From NCBI GenBank assembly GCA_020428565.1, contig JAGQMT010000020.1:1-7242 (forward strand): a stretch of 7,242 nt of DNA. The letters are read 5' to 3'. The position numbers and the translations under genes are program-made. Of this stretch, positions 5,948 through 7,242 are shown one piece after another; the first letter of the stretch is position 1, and each line of letters opens with the position of its first letter. The stretch is from Candidatus Saccharimonadota bacterium (GTDB lineage: Bacteria > Patescibacteriota > Saccharimonadia > Saccharimonadales > JACDBH01). The notes beneath the pieces were generated by a model that was not told the DNA's origin, ran no database searches, and worked only from the letters and a program-made list of their open reading frames with translations.

Positions 5948-5977
5948 ACCGAGCTATGGAGGTGGCTATAGCTCGGT
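5948..5977. terminator. Hairpin between convergent genes, candidate bidirectional terminator
   Basis: A perfect 10-bp inverted repeat, ACCGAGCTAT and ATAGCTCGGT, encloses a 10-nt loop between the 721-aa gene and murD. The right arm overlaps the last codons and the TAG stop of murD. Neither side has a strong U-tract: the minus-strand transcript continues ATTATCCGTTTAAC and the plus-strand transcript GTAGGCTTGC. It may therefore be a weak or factor-assisted terminator, or a 3'-end protecting structure. Confidence 0.55.
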
Positions 5978-7242
5978 GTAGGCTTGCTGAAACAGGTCGC
6001 CCTTTTGTTCGAAATCTCGCCAGACAGAATAGCTGGGTGCTCCCGTGCTGAGTAGAATGACCTGCTTTTTAGGAGCATGCTGGTAGGCAAAAGCTACGGA
6101 TTCTTGCATGTCTCGTGATTCTAGTATCTGTGGTCGATAGTCTGAATGTCTTGCAATTAGAGCCTTGAGGGTTTCGGAGGTATCTGGAAACAGTACGATG
6201 TTGGGTATATTATGCTGGTATACAGTATCTATTAGGTTATTAAAATCATAGCCCCTGTCTTGGCCTCCCAGCATGATACAGCCAATTGGTCCATATTTTT
6301 GACTAACGGCTTTGATGCTGGCAATTGTGGACTCTGGAGTCATGCCAATCGCGTCATCAACGAATATGATATCATTTTTTGTGCCGATATATTGCATGCG
6401 ATGTCGGAGTGGCTCAAAAGACCTAAGAGCTTCTAGCGACTGGTGTTGATTGATGCCGAGTATCTCGACGGCCGTGATAGCTAGCAGAGCATTTATCTGG
6501 TTATGGGTACCAAATAATTTTGAATCATCAAGATCTGGTAATTTGCTATGATCGATCGGATGGGTAGTGGCTTTGGTTTGGCTGGCCCATTCGCGTAGTG
6601 GGGCGCAGTTGGCGTCGTAGACAAAGTGGTCGTCGCTGGCCGCATATTTGATGATATTCATTTTGTCATTCCAGTATTGGTCGGTTGAACCGTGCCAGTT
6701 GGCGTGGTCGTTGAATAGATTTGTGCAAACACTGATATCCGGACTTATTCGTAAGTCCGAGAGCTGGTAGCTTGATAGTTCAACTACGAAGACGGTATTG
6801 AGGGTAGATGACTGCAGGCTAGCTAGGGCGGACTGGCCAATGTTGCCGAGCAAGGCTGTCTCTTTGTCGTTATTCTTGAGGATATGGTGGACAAGTGACG
6901 CAGTCGTGCTCTTGCCCTTTGTACCGGTAATGCCAATTGTTGTGTTGCCACGCAGCCTTACTTCATCAAAAAATATTTGCATGGTTGTGATGTATGGAAC
7001 TGGCATTTGGTGACCAGGGATTCCTTCGTTTTTGATGAATATTGTGTTGGCTGGATCGTATTCAGTCAAGAAATTTAGTGATGTGTCTGGAGTCTGCCTA
7101 TCGACAGCTACAAAAGACTGGATGCTGACTCTTGAGCGAATGTACTCCTCTACACCCGCTAATGCCCGCCCCTGACCTATGCCGACAAACACAACGCTTT
7201 TGTCGGCTAGTGATTCTAATACGGCACCTGTAGGCAGTAGTC
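5966..7242 (-). CDS. murD: UDP-N-acetylmuramoyl-L-alanine--D-glutamate ligase (MurD), 5' end outside window
   Basis: MurD is the cytosolic Mur ligase that adds D-glutamate to UDP-MurNAc-L-Ala with ATP during peptidoglycan precursor synthesis. The frame is open to the window edge: LLPTGAVLESLADKSVVFVG precedes GTG 7192. That GTG is internal, because the KSVVFVGIGQGRALAGVEEYI stretch is the first Rossmann strand of the MurD N-terminal domain. Counting from 7192, the P-loop is GITGTKGKST (87-96), followed by GNIG (116-119), VELSSYQL (137-144), NLFNDHANWHGS (158-169) and K177, which aligns with the carbamylated lysine. FGTHNQINALLA (227-238) corresponds to the GxHNxxN motif, and LRHRM to the PHR segment. 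The D-Glu region reads DDAIGMTPEST (279-289) instead of NDSKATN, lacking the usual Lys. APSYSVWRDFEQKGDLF (385-401) keeps the Ser and Phe that contact glutamate. I recall this variant from Patescibacteria. The gene is convergent with the 721-aa gene and ends inside the hairpin at 5948-5977. Confidence 0.95.
   Translation of the reverse strand, partial: LLPTGAVLESLADKSVVFVGIGQGRALAGVEEYIRSRVSIQSFVAVDRQTPDTSLNFLTEYDPANTIFIKNEGIPGHQMPVPYITTMQIFFDEVRLRGNTTIGITGTKGKSTTASLVHHILKNNDKETALLGNIGQSALASLQSSTLNTVFVVELSSYQLSDLRISPDISVCTNLFNDHANWHGSTDQYWNDKMNIIKYAASDDHFVYDANCAPLREWASQTKATTHPIDHSKLPDLDDSKLFGTHNQINALLAITAVEILGINQHQSLEALRSFEPLRHRMQYIGTKNDIIFVDDAIGMTPESTIASIKAVSQKYGPIGCIMLGGQDRGYDFNNLIDTVYQHNIPNIVLFPDTSETLKALIARHSDYRPQILESRDMQESVAFAYQHAPKKQVILLSTGAPSYSVWRDFEQKGDLFQQAYTEL

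Overview
The window most likely comes from a Patescibacteria/CPR genome, possibly Candidatus Saccharibacteria. The reasons are the compact low-to-mid-GC genes, a MurD with an altered C-terminal substrate segment (DDAIGMTPEST in place of the usual NDSKATN type), a short FolD with a GQGRLVG nucleotide loop, and several proteins anchored or exported by a single N-terminal hydrophobic segment. This is an inference from motif style, not from a database match. All genes whose 3' end is visible stop with TAA or TAG. No in-frame TGA is needed anywhere, so nothing suggests the UGA=Gly code of Gracilibacteria/SR1.

Layout. Minus strand, 2022 down to 44: a two-gene unit made of a 195-aa signal-anchored protein of unknown function and a polytopic carbon-nitrogen hydrolase resembling apolipoprotein N-acyltransferase (Lnt). 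The only ATG for the Lnt-like protein lies one frame away from its body and is joined to it by a perfect -1 slippery heptamer (A AAA AAT). Plus strand, 2121-2692: a RelB/DinJ-type antitoxin and RelE/YafQ-type toxin pair that looks decayed. The antitoxin start is out of frame, the toxin has an in-frame TAA at codon 11, and the usual C-terminal GTH of the toxin reads GTR. A perfect 6-bp palindrome sits where its operator should be. Plus strand, 2862-3665: folD, one-carbon/folate metabolism. Plus strand, 3739-5904: a large secreted or membrane-anchored cysteine-rich protein with a C-terminal fibronectin type III-like domain. Minus strand, 7242 to 5966: murD, with its N-terminus cut by the window edge, convergent with the large gene across a hairpin.

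How the genes relate: there is no single pathway. FolD and MurD are housekeeping enzymes. The Lnt-like protein, the anchored 195-aa protein and the 721-aa exported protein all concern the cell envelope or surface. The toxin-antitoxin remnant is probably an old acquisition between the two transcription units.

The items most worth following up are the possible frameshift at the Lnt-like start, the toxin-antitoxin decay, and the uncharacterised exported protein. I see no strong evidence for a complete new multi-gene system. No tRNA, rRNA, CRISPR array or insertion sequence was recognised.
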